Source: Abiotrophia sp938010525
GTDB lineage: Bacteria > Bacillota > Bacilli > Lactobacillales > Aerococcaceae
Direction of reading: 5' to 3'
Assembly (NCBI RefSeq): GCF_938010525.1
Contig: NZ_CALLVK010000011.1
Span: forward strand, 1 to 50,042
DNA: 50,042 nucleotides
Position numbers and translations under genes: made by a program. The notes beneath the pieces were generated by a model. The model was not told the origin of the DNA and did no database searches. It saw nothing but the letters and a program-made list of their open reading frames with translations. Position 1 is the stretch's first letter; each line of letters begins with the position of its first letter. This document shows positions 48,635 through 50,042 of this stretch, in pieces.

Positions 48635-49672
48635 TTACTTGACTAAGTCACTCAAGAGATAAGCATCCACCAAGCGCTCGGTCGCCTCCACGGAGTCCAC
48701 ATGGGTCCGCTCATAGGAATGGCTGGACTCGATGCCGGCACCGCAGAGGGCGTGCTTGACTTCGGCACCCGCTGACATAGCGGCCGAAGCGTCGGATCCA
48801 TAGAATGGGTAGATGTCTAATTTGTAAGGAATGTCCTTGGCCTTAGCCAGTTCCACCAGGTGTTGGCGGAATTCATAGTGATAAGGGCCACTGGCATCCT
48901 TGACACAGATAGAGACCGTATACTCGTCGGTCTGCTGGTCGTCACCCATGGCGCCCATGTCAACCGCCAGATACTCCACCGCTTTGTCTGATAGGCTAGA
49001 GTTGGCCCCATGCCCTACTTCCTCGAAGACCGAGAAGGCAAATTGGGTCGTCACCGGCAGGGTGATGCCCTCTTCCTTGTAACGGCGCAACAAGTTAAGC
49101 AGGATAGCGGCGGACACCTTGTCGTCGAGGAAGCGCGACTTGATAAAGCCGGTGTCGGTGATGGTGGTTCGTGGGTTGAAGGAGACAAAGTCACCCACTT
49201 CAATACCTAGGGCGCGGGTTTCTTCCTCGTTGGTAACCTTGGCATCTAAGCGGACTTCCATGTTGTCTTGGGTCCGTTCAGCCGTCCCCGCATCACAGTA
49301 GACGTGGGTAGAAGTTTGGTGAATGAGAATAGTCCCAGATACAGTTTTACCGGTGGCCGCCACATGGACGGTACAGTTCTCCCCTTCAATCATGTTCCAA
49401 GGAAAGCCACCCACCTTGTCCAGCTTGAGCCGGCCGTCGCCCTTGACCGCGCGCACCATTGCCCCCAAGGTGTCAACGTGAGCCGTCACGATGCGGTGGT
49501 GGTCATCGTCCTGGCCCGGCACCGTCACATGTACGAGTCCTTTGGAAGTGCGCACCGGTTGGTAGCCCATTTTTTCCAGAGTCGATACCAAATAGTCCTG
49601 AACGCCACGCGTGTAACCCGTTGGCGACGCGATAGCTAGAAGTTCTTGCAGATAACTTAAGGTTGGATTCAT
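48635..49672 (-). CDS. M42 family metallo-aminopeptidase
   Basis: 345 aa, the usual length. First metal site VTAHVDTLG (His65, Asp67), second in SRFLDDKVSAA, the catalytic Glu in FEEVGHGAN, and a further Asp in AVDMGAMGD. Such enzymes (PepA/FrvX/YsdC-like) are large cytoplasmic assemblies that trim peptides; specificity is not evident. The frame extends upstream through the promoter, but ATG 49672 has AAGGGGG 7 nt before it. Confidence 0.94.
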   Translation of the reverse strand: MNPTLSYLQELLAIASPTGYTRGVQDYLVSTLEKMGYQPVRTSKGLVHVTVPGQDDDHHRIVTAHVDTLGAMVRAVKGDGRLKLDKVGGFPWNMIEGENCTVHVAATGKTVSGTILIHQTSTHVYCDAGTAERTQDNMEVRLDAKVTNEEETRALGIEVGDFVSFNPRTTITDTGFIKSRFLDDKVSAAILLNLLRRYKEEGITLPVTTQFAFSVFEEVGHGANSSLSDKAVEYLAVDMGAMGDDQQTDEYTVSICVKDASGPYHYEFRQHLVELAKAKDIPYKLDIYPFYGSDASAAMSAGAEVKHALCGAGIESSHSYERTHVDSVEATERLVDAYLLSDLVK

Positions 49673-49705
49673 CCTAATGCCCCCTTGAAAATTGTTTACA
49701 CCTTC

Positions 49706-49714
49706 ATTATAACA
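49706..49714 (-). promoter_or_regulatory. M42 peptidase promoter, extended -10
   Basis: TGTTATAAT on the minus strand, 34 nt before the start codon. Confidence 0.6.
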
Positions 49715-49769
49715 CAAGTTTGGATAGGCGCCCTATCTTTTTGCGTGACAAATGGGGCGGGTGCCCGCA

Positions 49770-49918
49770 GTCACGTCGTGTTGGAGCCCCAACACGACAT
49801 CGCCCTCCTCCAATGCGACGTGGCTGCACCTTTTGGCTCCTTTTTCGCTCAAAAACCAAGTTCATCGCCTCCACCACGTCGCGTTGGAGCCCCAACACGA
49901 CATGGCGCTCCTCCAACT
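49770..49918. repeat. Cluster of GTCGTGTTGG palindromes
   Basis: Two direct copies of a ~40-bp unit, at 49775-49815 and 49877-49916. Each holds the inverted repeat CGTCG(T/C)GTTGG-AGCC-CCAACACGAC and ends with CTCCTCCAA. In addition CCAATGCGACGTGG (about 49818-49831) is the near complement of CCACGTCGCGTTGG (49873-49886), giving a larger foldback. It lies between the M42 promoter and a broken reading frame. Confidence 0.75.
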
Positions 49919-50042
49919 GATGGACAGCACTTAGAAGATTTACTCTATCTAACACGGGGCAACCAACTATACACAGAAGATGGAGAAGAGTTGTATATTG
50001 ATCCAACTTCTCAGAAAAGAACACTTCATAACCAATATGAAC
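49919..50042 (+). pseudogene. Open fragment of an unidentified protein at right edge
   Basis: From about 49919 the plus strand reads ..GQHLEDLLYLTRGNQLYT.. and ..EDGEELYIDPTSQKRTLHNQYE to the edge, protein-like in composition and more AT-rich than its flank. No start codon lies in frame upstream; instead the frame runs back into the palindrome cluster. It may be the remainder of a gene whose 5' end was lost or displaced by the repeats, or part of a gene continuing beyond the window. Product not recognised. Confidence 0.4.

Noticed and set aside
49770..49918. CRISPR array at the right edge
   Set aside because: Only two repeat units, with internal palindromes and degenerate copies, and no regular spacers or cas genes.
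49707..50024. Minus-strand frame over the right-edge palindromes
   Set aside because: Composition follows the repeats, there is no ribosome site, and the opposite strand reads more like protein.

Overview
The window looks like a chromosomal segment of a moderate-GC member of the Lactobacillales. Supporting features are dense gene packing, strong AAGGAGG ribosome binding sites, a CopY-type copper operator, a histidine-triad surface protein, a complete Vex/Vnc locus otherwise known from Streptococcus pneumoniae, MazEF and Phd/ParE modules, and very frequent extended -10 promoters (TGnTATAAT). Aerococcaceae (Abiotrophia or Aerococcus-like) or a streptococcal relative would fit; the sequence alone does not settle the genus. 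No rRNA, tRNA, CRISPR array, complete insertion sequence or prophage was seen.

Layout. 1-2.5 kb: the N-terminus of a copper P-type ATPase under a two-box CopY promoter, then a PadR / DUF1700 / DUF4097 envelope-stress-type operon. 2.5-6.8 kb: an accessory patch with an AT-rich orphan membrane protein, a DUF6483-like protein and a lipoprotein with a duplicated domain, separated by copies of a palindromic ~190-bp intergenic repeat and by a duplicated 142-bp upstream segment. 6.8-16.2 kb: Rrf2 regulator with an Frm2-type nitroreductase, formate-THF ligase (fhs), a HAD phosphatase, an ABC-2 transporter, a four-gene operon of poorly characterised proteins, and a YitT protein. 16.3-23.2 kb: a decayed rhamnose locus (rhaD and rhaA intact, rhaB broken) directly behind a MarR-controlled heterodimeric ABC exporter. 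23.2-31 kb: an ABC transporter and a two-component system facing each other, an LtrA-family protein, two tandem GNAT genes produced by a 480-bp duplication, a TfoX-N protein and a DUF2130 protein. 31-38.2 kb: a membrane protein, a HIT protein and the vex1-vex2-vex3-vncR-vncS locus. 38.4-50 kb: a Pht-like histidine-triad protein with Zur-like operators, a dGTPase-like HD hydrolase, an orphan RelB/DinJ-like antitoxin, an alpha/beta hydrolase, a second AT-rich orphan membrane protein, a PTS EIICB with a structured leader, mazEF and phd/parE meeting tail to tail, a GNAT, an M42 aminopeptidase, and a palindrome cluster ahead of a broken reading frame at the right edge.

How parts work together. Several modules carry readable control sites next to the genes: cop boxes before copA, a PadR-type palindrome before padR, a 10-bp-arm palindrome before the Rrf2 gene, a perfect 16-bp palindrome at the MarR promoter, an 11-bp-phased direct repeat before the ABC transporter that faces a two-component system, Zur-like boxes at the pht promoter, and paired GTATATAC sites at mazE. 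The least explained signals are the palindromic repeat family, the duplicated 142-bp upstream segment, the two AT-rich membrane proteins, the stem-loops between vex3 and vncR, and the structured leader of the PTS gene.
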